From Bradyrhizobium canariense (lineage in GTDB: Bacteria > Pseudomonadota > Alphaproteobacteria > Rhizobiales > Xanthobacteraceae): a stretch of 64,000 nt of DNA. The notes beneath the pieces are model-generated. The model was given only the letters and a program-made list of their open reading frames with translations. It ran no database searches and was not told the DNA's origin. Below, piece after piece: positions 52,574 to 61,521 of this stretch (position 1 is its first letter; every line of letters begins with the position of its first letter). The stretch is from NCBI RefSeq assembly GCF_900105125.1, contig NZ_LT629750.1, forward strand, positions 434,001 through 498,000, read 5' to 3'. A program made the position numbers and the translations under genes.

Positions 52574-53410
52574 TTACGGACTCAAGTCGGACTTTGGATC
52601 AGGTCCGAAGGCGTCAGACGGAGACGATACCACGTTCCTACGCTTGCCGCGGAAGCACCCAGCGAAGCGGTGGACCAATCTACGCACTCCGAAAAAGATG
52701 GCCCGTACTTTCGGCAGAGATCTAATGAGCCAGTCCGGAGTTCCAAGGTAGCGTAGTGTTTCGACGTTTTCTTGGTCGGCGCGTTGCCGAAAGCTCACGT
52801 TGGAAAAGTAATCGTGATCGCCAATACACCATTCCAACGTGCGCGCAATCTCTTCCCGCAATGGTTCGCCGTGCGGTAGCTTGCTGACGAAGCTCAGTTC
52901 TCGCCGAAGACAAATCGCTTCGATCCGTGCGCGCTGCTTCTCATCATCGTAACTGACGCCCCATCCCTCGAGCCTCGCATGGGTCGCTTCATGAATTATT
53001 ACCGAGGCAATCCGTTCGAGCGTCGTTGTTTCAGGGAGAACGAAACGCTCATCAAACACGCATGCCGTTAATGACCGGTTGTAGCATGCACGTGCGTTTG
53101 GGATTACACCCACCTTTATTCGCTCCAGGTTATGGATGACGCGCGAATAATGAAGCGAATCGTGGCGTTTGATCAGTCGGAGCGCGTCCTCGACGCGGCG
53201 TAAGCCGGGGTAAGGCTTGCCTTCCATAGTCCCCACCCAGAGCCCGTCGACCTTTCGGCTCGTTGAGAACCACAGGACCAGCCGATCGACGATGGGTGGC
53301 TTCGGATCAGGCTTTCTTACGAAGGGTACGCGGCGCAAATCCAGCTGCGTTTTGAAGTGCTGCAAGCGCGCCACCCCTTCGTCATGGCCGAGCCCGGCCC
53401 CATTTGACAA
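52574..53410 (-). CDS. Putative HEXXH metallopeptidase-like protein
   Basis: A 278-residue cytoplasmic protein starting at TTG. SVIIHEATHARLEGWG carries an HEATH sequence, the HEXXH zinc site of gluzincin-type metallopeptidases, and R-x-E-x2-C (ARIEAICLRRE) follows about 17 residues later, giving a possible third ligand. An N-terminal DLRRVPFVRKPDPKPPIVDRLVLWF precedes. The overall family is not recognised. There is no neighbour that explains it. Confidence 0.75.
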   Translation of the reverse strand: MSNGAGLGHDEGVARLQHFKTQLDLRRVPFVRKPDPKPPIVDRLVLWFSTSRKVDGLWVGTMEGKPYPGLRRVEDALRLIKRHDSLHYSRVIHNLERIKVGVIPNARACYNRSLTACVFDERFVLPETTTLERIASVIIHEATHARLEGWGVSYDDEKQRARIEAICLRRELSFVSKLPHGEPLREEIARTLEWCIGDHDYFSNVSFRQRADQENVETLRYLGTPDWLIRSLPKVRAIFFGVRRLVHRFAGCFRGKRRNVVSSPSDAFGPDPKSDLSP

Positions 53411-53515
53411 TTTTCTAGACGAACTCTCTTTCTGGTTGCTTAGAAGTTTAATTCAAATCGTACCGATGTAGGTCAGTCGTGCCGTTTTGACAGTCGGCTA
53501 GTGGCTTCCAACGCA

Positions 53516-54298
53516 TCACAAAAAATAGAGCCTGAATTCGGTTTTCAGCTCGCCGATCCCGTCGATCGCAATCACCAGCGAACTGCTCGCCTCCTTGATG
53601 CTGCCGACGCCCAACGAGGTGCCGCAGCAAATCAGATCGCCCGGAAATAGCGTCATGTCGTGGGAGAGTCGGCTCACGATCTCCTGAGCACTGAAGATCA
53701 TATCGGATATCGGATAGGACTGGCGTTCCGCGCCGTTGACGATCGTGCGCACGATCAATGACGCGGGTTCGATATCCGTCGCAATGACCGGCCCGAACGG
53801 GCAGAAGCCGTCAAAGCTCTTGGCCCGCGCCCATTGTGCGAAGGTCGCATCCTTTCCGATCAGGTCCGCGGCCGTCAGGTCGTTGACGCAGGTGTAGCCG
53901 AAGATGAAGGCATCGGCTTCATCAGGCGAAATGCCGCGGCAGGTCTTGCCAATGACGATTCCCAGTTCGCCCTCCCAGACGATCCTGCCGTCATAGGATG
54001 GCGGCCGGCTGACGACGGCGTCAGGCGCGGTCACCGATGACGGCGCCTTCAGCAAATAAAGCGGCTCGCTCGGTTCGGGAACGCCGAGCTTCGCCGACAG
54101 CGCATGAAAATTATTCCAGAGCGCGACGATTTTCGATGGGACCGTCGGCGGCAACAATTCGACCTCGGCAAGCGCGATCCTGCGATCGGTCGCTTCCGGG
54201 TTTCGGAACATGTCGCCGGCATATTCGGTGATCCATTCGCGGTCGGCCGTTCCAAAGCCTTTTCTGTCGCGATATTGAAAGCGCAGCCAAATTTTCAT
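53516..54298 (-). CDS. Fumarylacetoacetate hydrolase family protein
   Basis: A 260-residue enzyme of the FAH superfamily, whose members hydrolyse or hydrate diketo acids. The metal site is visible in WEGELGIVIG (E-x-E) and GYTCVNDLTAADL (D). SFDGFCPFGPVI and DMIFSAQEIVSRLSHDMTLFPGDLICCGTSLGVG follow in family order. It lies 16 bp after sucD on the same strand and is therefore part of the sucC-sucD transcript. Substrate unknown. Confidence 0.9.
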   Translation of the reverse strand: MKIWLRFQYRDRKGFGTADREWITEYAGDMFRNPEATDRRIALAEVELLPPTVPSKIVALWNNFHALSAKLGVPEPSEPLYLLKAPSSVTAPDAVVSRPPSYDGRIVWEGELGIVIGKTCRGISPDEADAFIFGYTCVNDLTAADLIGKDATFAQWARAKSFDGFCPFGPVIATDIEPASLIVRTIVNGAERQSYPISDMIFSAQEIVSRLSHDMTLFPGDLICCGTSLGVGSIKEASSSLVIAIDGIGELKTEFRLYFL

Positions 54299-54314
54299 CG
54301 AGAAGCCTCGCCCT

Positions 54315-55199
54315 TTACGATTTCAATTTTTCGACAAGGGTCTTTCCAAGCCTTGCGGGCGAGGGCGAGACGGTGATTCCGGCCGATTCCATCGCCGCGG
54401 CCTTGGATCCGGCGTCGCCCTTGCCACCGGAGATGATGGCGCCGGCATGGCCCATGCGGCGGCCGGGAGGGGCGGTGACGCCGGCGATAAAACCGACCAT
54501 CGGCTTCTTGCGGCCGCGCTTGGCCTCGTCCTTGAGGAACTGGGCGGCATCTTCCTCGGCCGAGCCGCCGATCTCGCCGATCATCACGATCGAGGTGGTC
54601 TTGGGGTCGGCCAGAAACATCTCCAGCACGTCGATGAATTCGGTGCCCTTGACCGGGTCGCCGCCGATGCCGACCGCGGTGGTCTGGCCAAGACCCTCCT
54701 GGGTGGTCTGGAACACCGCCTCATAGGTCAGCGTGCCCGAGCGCGAGACGATGCCGACATTGCCGGGCTTGAAGATGTTGGCCGGCATGATGCCGATCTT
54801 GCATTCGCCCGCCGTCATCACGCCCGGGCAATTGGGCCCGATCAGCCGCGATTTCGAGCCGCTCAGCGACCGCTTGACCCGCACCATGTCGAGCACCGGA
54901 ATGCCCTCGGTGATGCAGACGATCAGCGGGATTTCGGCATCGATCGCCTCGCAGATCGCATCGGCCGCCCCCGGCGGCGGCACATAGATCACGCTGGCGT
55001 CCGCCCCGGTCTTCTCGCGCGCCTCGGCCACGGTATCGAACACCGGCAGATTAAGATGCGTCGATCCGCCTTTGCCCGGCGAGGTGCCGCCGACCATCTT
55101 GGTGCCATAGGCGATCGCGGCTTCCGAATGGAACGTGCCATTCTTGCCGGTGAAACCCTGGCAGATAACCTTGGTGTTCTTGTCGATCAGGACGGACAT
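54315..55199 (-). CDS. sucD: Succinyl-CoA synthetase alpha subunit
   Basis: A 294-residue subunit. The CoA site reads [45 protein letters not shown] is conserved, and the phosphohistidine is H251 in RRMGHAGAI. It joins SucC to convert succinyl-CoA to succinate with ATP formation. It begins immediately after the sucC stop codon. FAH follows. Confidence 0.95.
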   Translation of the reverse strand: MSVLIDKNTKVICQGFTGKNGTFHSEAAIAYGTKMVGGTSPGKGGSTHLNLPVFDTVAEAREKTGADASVIYVPPPGAADAICEAIDAEIPLIVCITEGIPVLDMVRVKRSLSGSKSRLIGPNCPGVMTAGECKIGIMPANIFKPGNVGIVSRSGTLTYEAVFQTTQEGLGQTTAVGIGGDPVKGTEFIDVLEMFLADPKTTSIVMIGEIGGSAEEDAAQFLKDEAKRGRKKPMVGFIAGVTAPPGRRMGHAGAIISGGKGDAGSKAAAMESAGITVSPSPARLGKTLVEKLKS

Positions 55200-56399
<1,200 letters not shown>

Positions 56400-56427
56400 G
56401 TCCGCTCCCTCGTGCGTTGCTGTCGTT

Positions 56428-56446
56428 TTGGTATACAATATTCCAA
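56428..56446. promoter_or_regulatory. Inverted repeat before sucC, site A
   Basis: TTGGTATACAATATTCCAA is a near palindrome (TTGGTAT / ATTCCAA), 29 bases before the sucC ATG. A related site stands before iclR at 56623. IclR-family regulators bind TGG(A/T)A...TTCCA-type sites, so this is a candidate operator. Confidence 0.5.
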
Positions 56447-56521
56447 ATTGCAAGACGGTTCGGCCACTGGCCGATACGGAGGGCCATTGACCGACCTGCT
56501 GGTTCGGCCGCCTCAGCCCCT

Positions 56522-56556
56522 ATAAAAAGAAAAAGCCCCAGTAAAACTGGGGCTTT
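56522..56556 (-). terminator. Terminator-like hairpin in the divergent region
   Basis: AAAGCCCCAG (56532-56541) pairs with CTGGGGCTTT (56547-56556), a 10-bp stem around TAAAA. On the minus strand it is followed by a T-rich run (TTTTTCTTTTT). It stands about 120 bp in front of sucC, so it would stop leftward transcripts that begin near iclR. Confidence 0.75.
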
Positions 56557-56612
56557 GGAGTCAGGAAGAGACGAGATGGGAGCGGTCGCTACCAGTTCGG
56601 TAGTTTCCGTCA

Positions 56613-56649
56613 CGAATATATTCTGGTATATTGAATGCCAATTGGCAAG
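56613..56649. promoter_or_regulatory. Operator-like cluster before iclR, site B
   Basis: Three elements stand together: GAATATATTC at 56614-56623 and GCCAATTGGC at 56637-56646, both perfect palindromes, and between them CTGGTATATTGAATGCCAA (56623-56641), the counterpart of site A. Counted over 26 bases the two sites share 19. The iclR start is 46 bases downstream. Confidence 0.5.
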
Positions 56650-56694
56650 CAGATTCTGGCACTGCCCACAAAAGCCGTCGATCGGGAGGTCACC

Positions 56695-57525
56695 ATGAAG
56701 ATCAGAGTGGCTCGTCTTTCAAAGTCCGGAAGTGAAACAAATCCGGATGCAAGGGACGGCGCGGTTCAATCCGTCGAGCGCGCGCTGCACATCATCGAGA
56801 CGCTTGCCGAAGACGGCGAGGGCTACCGCCTGACCGACCTCGCGATCAGGACCGGCCTGCCTCCGTCGACTGTCCATCGATTGCTGACGACGCTGGAGAA
56901 GCGGCACTTCGTTCAGTTCGACGGAGCCACCAGCACGTGGCGGATCGGCGCCAAGAGTTATCTGGTCGGCTCCACCTTCATGAAACGTAATAGCTTCGCG
57001 ACGCAGGCGCTGCCTTACTTGCGCAAGCTTCGCGATCAAACGCAGGAGACCGCAAATCTCGCCATTGTCGATGACGGGGCGCTGTTGGTGCTGACCCGCG
57101 TTGAAAGCCGCGAACTGATGCGCTCGGTCAGCAGAGTGGGCGGACGGGTCTCAATGGCCACTTCGGGACTCGGCAAGGCGCTGTTGTCGGCCTATTCCGA
57201 CGCCGAAGTTTTTGCCGTCATCAAGCGCGAAGGCATGCCGCGACTGACCTCGAACTCGATCGTACGGGCAGGGGATCTCTGCAAATCGCTTCACGACATC
57301 CGGCAGCGCGGCTATTCGGTCGACGACGAAGAGGCGCAGATCGGCCTGCGTTGCGTATCTGCCGTGGTCTATGACGGACTTGGCGAGCCGCATGCCGCCA
57401 TCTCCGTATCAGGCAAAACCTCTCGGGTGCCGGACGATCGTCTCTCGGTGCTCGGCAAAGCCGTGCATGAAATAGCGCTGGAACTGACATCGGCGATCGG
57501 AGGGGTTACGCCGCATCGAGCCTGA
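56695..57525 (+). CDS. IclR-family transcriptional regulator
   Basis: A 276-residue regulator from MKIRVARLSKSGS; GGAGG stands 6 bases before the ATG. The winged helix-turn-helix covers residues about 22-80 (VQSVERALHIIETLAEDGEGYRLTDLAIRTGLPPSTVHRLLTTL). The effector domain has VESRELMRSVSRVGGRVSMATSGLGKALLS and the C-terminal GYSVDDEEAQIGLRCVSAVVYDG. It stands before gcl and divergent from sucC, like AllR or related regulators of glyoxylate genes. The effector is probably glyoxylate or a related acid, by inference. Confidence 0.92.
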   Translation: MKIRVARLSKSGSETNPDARDGAVQSVERALHIIETLAEDGEGYRLTDLAIRTGLPPSTVHRLLTTLEKRHFVQFDGATSTWRIGAKSYLVGSTFMKRNSFATQALPYLRKLRDQTQETANLAIVDDGALLVLTRVESRELMRSVSRVGGRVSMATSGLGKALLSAYSDAEVFAVIKREGMPRLTSNSIVRAGDLCKSLHDIRQRGYSVDDEEAQIGLRCVSAVVYDGLGEPHAAISVSGKTSRVPDDRLSVLGKAVHEIALELTSAIGGVTPHRA

Positions 57526-57687
57526 AAGGGGTGACAAGCTCTTTTCAAACGGCGGCAAACTCAAATCGTTGATCCAGCGCTCATTTCCCCGGTCATTTCC
57601 GCATCGTGAAAAACTAAGGCCCGCCTCGTTGAGACTGCCGCGCGATCCAGTGATGATCGCTGCGACATTCGTGAACCGAGGTGACCC

Positions 57688-59481
57688 ATGGCGATGATGC
57701 GAGCAATCGATGCCGCCGTACGCGTTCTTGAAAAGGAAGGCGTGCGTTGCGCGTTCGGAGTTCCTGGTGCTGCGATCAATCCGCTTTACTCCGCGCTGAA
57801 GAAGCGCGGCTCGATCAGTCATATCCTGGCGCGCCACGTCGAAGGCGCTTCGCACATGGCCGAAGGTTACACGCGCGCCAAGGCGGGAAATATCGGTGTC
57901 TGCATCGGCACCTCGGGTCCCGCCGGCACCGACATGATCACGGGGCTTTATTCCGCGATCGCCGACTCCATTCCGATCCTGTGCATCACCGGGCAAGCCC
58001 CCCGCACGCGTCTCTACAAGGAGGATTTTCAGGCCGTCGATATCGAATCGATCGCAAAGCCCGTCACCAAATGGGCAGTCACGGTGCGCGAACCGGCGCT
58101 GGTGCCGCGCGTGTTGAGCCAGGCGTTCCACATCATGCGCTCGGGACGGCCGGGTCCGGTATTGGTCGACCTGCCGCTGGATGTGCAGCTCGCCGAAATC
58201 GAATTCGACGATGAAACCTACGAGCCGCTGCCGGTTTACAAGCCGGCGGCGACACGCAAGCAGATCGAGCGCGCGCTTGACATGATGAACGCGGCAGAGC
58301 GCCCGCTGATCGTGGCTGGCGGCGGCATCATCAACGCCGACGCGTGCGACCTGCTCGTCGAATTTGCCGAGACCGTCAACGTTCCGGTGGTCCCGACATT
58401 GATGGGGTGGGGCGCCATTCCCGACGATCACGTTCTGATGGCGGGAATGGTCGGCCTGCAGACCAGCCATCGTTACGGCAATGCCACGATGCTCGAATCC
58501 GACTTCGTGCTTGGCATTGGCAATCGCTGGGCCAATCGCCATACCGGCTCGGTCGACGTCTACACCAAGGGGCGCAGCTTCGTTCATGTCGATATCGAGC
58601 CGACGCAGATCGGGCGCGTTTTCAATCCGCAGCTCGGCATCGTATCCGACGCCAAGGCTGCACTTGAGCTCTTCGTCGAGGTTGCGAAAGAATGGCGAAG
58701 CCAGGGAAGGATCAAGGCGCGGCAGGCGTGGCCGGCGGCATGCCACGACCGGAAGCGGTCGATGCTGCGCCGAAGCGATTTCGCCAATGTGCCGATCAAG
58801 CCGCAACGCGTCTATCAGGAGATGAACAAGGCATTCGGGGCTGACACCTGCTACGTCACCGTGATCGGGTTGTCACAGATCGCCGGTGCCCAATTCCTCA
58901 GGGTGCAGGGCCCGCGCAACTGGATTAACGCCGGGCAGGCGGGGCCGCTCGGCTGGACGCTTCCGGCAGCGCTCGGCGTTCGCGCCGCGGATCCCGATCG
59001 CGAGATCGTCGCGCTCTCAGGCGACTATGATTTCCAGTTCCTGATCGAAGAACTCGCGGTCGGCGCACAGTTCAAGCTGCCGTACATCCACGTCGTGCTC
59101 AACAATTCATATCTCGGCCTGATCCGTCAGGCGCAGCGCGGCTTCGACATGGACTATCATGTCCAGCTTTCGTTCGAGAACATCAACGCGCCCGAAATCG
59201 GCAGCTATGGCGTCGACCACGTCGCCGTGGCCGAGGGGTTGGGCTGCAAGGCGATCCGCGTCACCGATCCCTCGAAAGCGCAGGACGCCTTCCGGACCGC
59301 GCGCGAGCTGATGGCGGAACATCAAGTTCCTGTGGTGGTCGAGTTCATCCTGGAGCGCGTCACCAATATCGCGATGGGTGCGGAGATCGACGGCGTTGTC
59401 GAGTTCGAGGACGTTCTCGACGTTCCCCTCGATGCGCCGCAAGGCAGCGGAGCACGACGGCCTGTCCTGATTCCGGTCTAG
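57688..59481 (+). CDS. gcl: Glyoxylate carboligase
   Basis: A 597-residue ThDP enzyme that joins two glyoxylates to tartronate semialdehyde and CO2. [17 protein letters not shown] has valine at position 51 where most ThDP enzymes have the catalytic glutamate; this is the Gcl hallmark. The cofactor motif is [18 protein letters not shown] with [10 protein letters not shown]. It agrees with E. coli Gcl from end to end. It is 162 bp after iclR and followed by hyi and glxR. Confidence 0.97.
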   Translation: MAMMRAIDAAVRVLEKEGVRCAFGVPGAAINPLYSALKKRGSISHILARHVEGASHMAEGYTRAKAGNIGVCIGTSGPAGTDMITGLYSAIADSIPILCITGQAPRTRLYKEDFQAVDIESIAKPVTKWAVTVREPALVPRVLSQAFHIMRSGRPGPVLVDLPLDVQLAEIEFDDETYEPLPVYKPAATRKQIERALDMMNAAERPLIVAGGGIINADACDLLVEFAETVNVPVVPTLMGWGAIPDDHVLMAGMVGLQTSHRYGNATMLESDFVLGIGNRWANRHTGSVDVYTKGRSFVHVDIEPTQIGRVFNPQLGIVSDAKAALELFVEVAKEWRSQGRIKARQAWPAACHDRKRSMLRRSDFANVPIKPQRVYQEMNKAFGADTCYVTVIGLSQIAGAQFLRVQGPRNWINAGQAGPLGWTLPAALGVRAADPDREIVALSGDYDFQFLIEELAVGAQFKLPYIHVVLNNSYLGLIRQAQRGFDMDYHVQLSFENINAPEIGSYGVDHVAVAEGLGCKAIRVTDPSKAQDAFRTARELMAEHQVPVVVEFILERVTNIAMGAEIDGVVEFEDVLDVPLDAPQGSGARRPVLIPV

Positions 59482-59525
59482 GGCGCCTTTACGCAACACC
59501 ACGCGCATTCACCGGAGGTTCGATC

Positions 59526-60311
59526 GTGCCGAAATTCGCTGCCAATCTCACCATGCTCTTCAATGAGCTGCCGTTTCTCGATCGCTTTGCCGCCGCCAAG
59601 TCGGCCGGATTCAGCGGGGTCGAATTTCTCTTTCCCTACGAATTCGAGAAAGTCGTGCTTCGGGAAAAGCTCGATCGTTATGGCCTCGTTCAGGTGCTGC
59701 ACAATCTGCCGGCCGGCAATTGGGGTGCGGGTGAGCGCGGCATCGCTGTGCTGCCTGACCGGATTTCAGAGTTTCGTGCTGGCGTAGAGCGGGCCATCGA
59801 CTACGCCAGGGCGCTCGATTGTCACCAGCTCAATTGTCTGGCGGGAATAGCGCCTGTTGGAATTGATACCGGGACGCTGCATCGCGTGTTCGTCGAAAAT
59901 CTTCGCTTCGCCGCCGATGCCTTAGCCCGGCACAATATTCGTCTCCTGATCGAGGCGATCAACACCCGCGATATTCCCGGCTTCTTCCTGTCGGGAACGC
60001 AGCAGGCCGAAGACATCATCGCTGAGGTGGGATCGGACAATCTGTTCATCCAATACGATATCTACCACATGCAGATCATGGAGGGAGATCTCGCGCCGAC
60101 GATTGGAAAGCACTTCCACCGCATCGCGCATATCCAGCTTGCCGACACTCCCGGCCGCCACGAACCGGGCACCGGCGAAATCAACTTTCCTTATCTGCTG
60201 CGCTACCTCGACGAGATCGGTTACGCCGGCTGGGTCGGCTGCGAATACAAGCCGAAGACAGCGACCGATGACAGCCTGGCGTGGCTGGCGGGTCAGGCCA
60301 TTGCGGCCTGA
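59526..60311 (+). CDS. hyi: Hydroxypyruvate isomerase
   Basis: A 261-residue TIM-barrel enzyme interconverting hydroxypyruvate and tartronate semialdehyde. MPKFAANLTMLFNELPFLDRF, HNLPAGNWGAGERGIA, LIEAINTRDIPGF, YDIYHMQIMEGDL and WVGCEYKPKT agree with E. coli Hyi throughout, including metal-binding glutamates. It is 44 bp after gcl with GGAGG before the GTG/ATG region. Confidence 0.94.
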   Translation: MPKFAANLTMLFNELPFLDRFAAAKSAGFSGVEFLFPYEFEKVVLREKLDRYGLVQVLHNLPAGNWGAGERGIAVLPDRISEFRAGVERAIDYARALDCHQLNCLAGIAPVGIDTGTLHRVFVENLRFAADALARHNIRLLIEAINTRDIPGFFLSGTQQAEDIIAEVGSDNLFIQYDIYHMQIMEGDLAPTIGKHFHRIAHIQLADTPGRHEPGTGEINFPYLLRYLDEIGYAGWVGCEYKPKTATDDSLAWLAGQAIAA

Positions 60312-60335
60312 ACGATCCACCAAGGAAAACCTGAC

Positions 60336-61232
60336 ATGACCGACATCGGATTTATCGGACTTGGAATCATGGGCCGGCCGATGGCCGGCCATCTGCAGAC
60401 CGCTGGCCACCGTTTGTTTCTTCATGATGTCGCGGCACTCCCCGAAGAGCTCATGCGATACGGGGCAGTCGCCTGCGATAATGGCAAGGAAGTTGCGGAA
60501 AGAGCTGAGATCATCATCCTCATGGTGCCGGACACGCCGCATGTGGAGACCGTCTTGTTCGGTGCGGACGGCGTCGCCAAAGGCCTCTCGAAAGGCAAAA
60601 TCGTCATCGACATGAGTTCGATTTCTCCGCTCGCGACCAAGGCGTTCGCCAAAAAGGTCAACGCGCTCGGCGCGGAATATCTCGACGCGCCGGTTTCCGG
60701 CGGCGAAGTCGGAGCCAGGGCCGCGACGCTGACCATCATGGTCGGTGGATCGCAGGCCACGTTTGACGTGGTCAAGCCGTTGTTCGAAACGATGGGAAAG
60801 AACGTCACGCGCGTCGGCGGCAACGGCGACGGCCAGACCACCAAGGTCGCCAACCAGATCATCGTTGCGCTAACCATCGAAGCCGTCGGCGAGGCGTTGT
60901 TGTTTGCCTCGAAGGCAGGTGCGGATCCGGCACTGGTGCGGCAGGCGCTGATGGGCGGCTTTGCGTCGTCCCGTATCCTGGAGGTGCATGGTGAGCGCAT
61001 GGTGACGCGCAATTTCGAGCCCGGCTTCCGGATCGAACTGCACCAGAAGGACCTCAACCTTGCGCTCGAAGGCGCCCGGGCTCTCGGGGTTTCGCTCCCG
61101 GCGACCGCGGCGGCGCAGCAGCTATTCAATGCCTGCGCCGCTCACGGCGGCAAGGCGTGGGATCATTCGGCAATGGTCAAGGCGCTGGAGTTGATGGCAG
61201 GCCACGAAGTCGCAACGCTCGTAGAGCCGTAA
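60336..61232 (+). CDS. glxR: Tartronate semialdehyde reductase
   Basis: A 298-residue beta-hydroxyacid dehydrogenase that reduces tartronate semialdehyde to D-glycerate with NAD(P)H. The coenzyme site is IGFIGLGIMGRPMAGHL, substrate loop DAPVSGGEVGA, and catalytic lysine in GQTTKVANQI. It completes the three-step operon. In some species the same enzyme is called garR. Confidence 0.94.
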   Translation: MTDIGFIGLGIMGRPMAGHLQTAGHRLFLHDVAALPEELMRYGAVACDNGKEVAERAEIIILMVPDTPHVETVLFGADGVAKGLSKGKIVIDMSSISPLATKAFAKKVNALGAEYLDAPVSGGEVGARAATLTIMVGGSQATFDVVKPLFETMGKNVTRVGGNGDGQTTKVANQIIVALTIEAVGEALLFASKAGADPALVRQALMGGFASSRILEVHGERMVTRNFEPGFRIELHQKDLNLALEGARALGVSLPATAAAQQLFNACAAHGGKAWDHSAMVKALELMAGHEVATLVEP

Positions 61233-61432
61233 AACGCATTGGCTTTGTCAGCCGCCGCCATCGCGGTTCTGCGGCGCGATCCACGTGTGCGCGCCGCCAA
61301 GGACTGACTGTCATAGTCACTAATGCGCACTAACCATCGGATGACTTAAAACTGTCATAATCACCGGTTGATCGCGCCAAATCTGCAATTTTTACACCGC
61401 ATTAAGCCGCGCTGCATTGGATGCCGCGGGGA

Positions 61433-61501
61433 CTAGAGCGTGATCCATGCTCAAAAAAGAAGAGATCGGATTCGATTCAACCTAATCGGATCATGATCTA
61501 G
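61433..61501. repeat. Imperfect inverted repeat, intergenic
   Basis: CTAGAGCGTGATCC at the left end and GGATCATGATCTAG at the right are reverse complements with two mismatches; an A-rich AAAAAAGAAGAGATC and GATTCGATTCAACCTAATC lie between. Repeats of this shape (GATCATG cores) occur many times in related genomes, as recalled. It ends 20 bases before the next gene start. Confidence 0.7.
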
Positions 61502-61521
61502 CGTTTGCGTTGCGGGGCGTC

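Noticed and set aside
57409..58806. 465-residue minus-strand frame opposite gcl
   Set aside because: gcl is unmistakable on the plus strand; the reverse frame has typical shadow composition.
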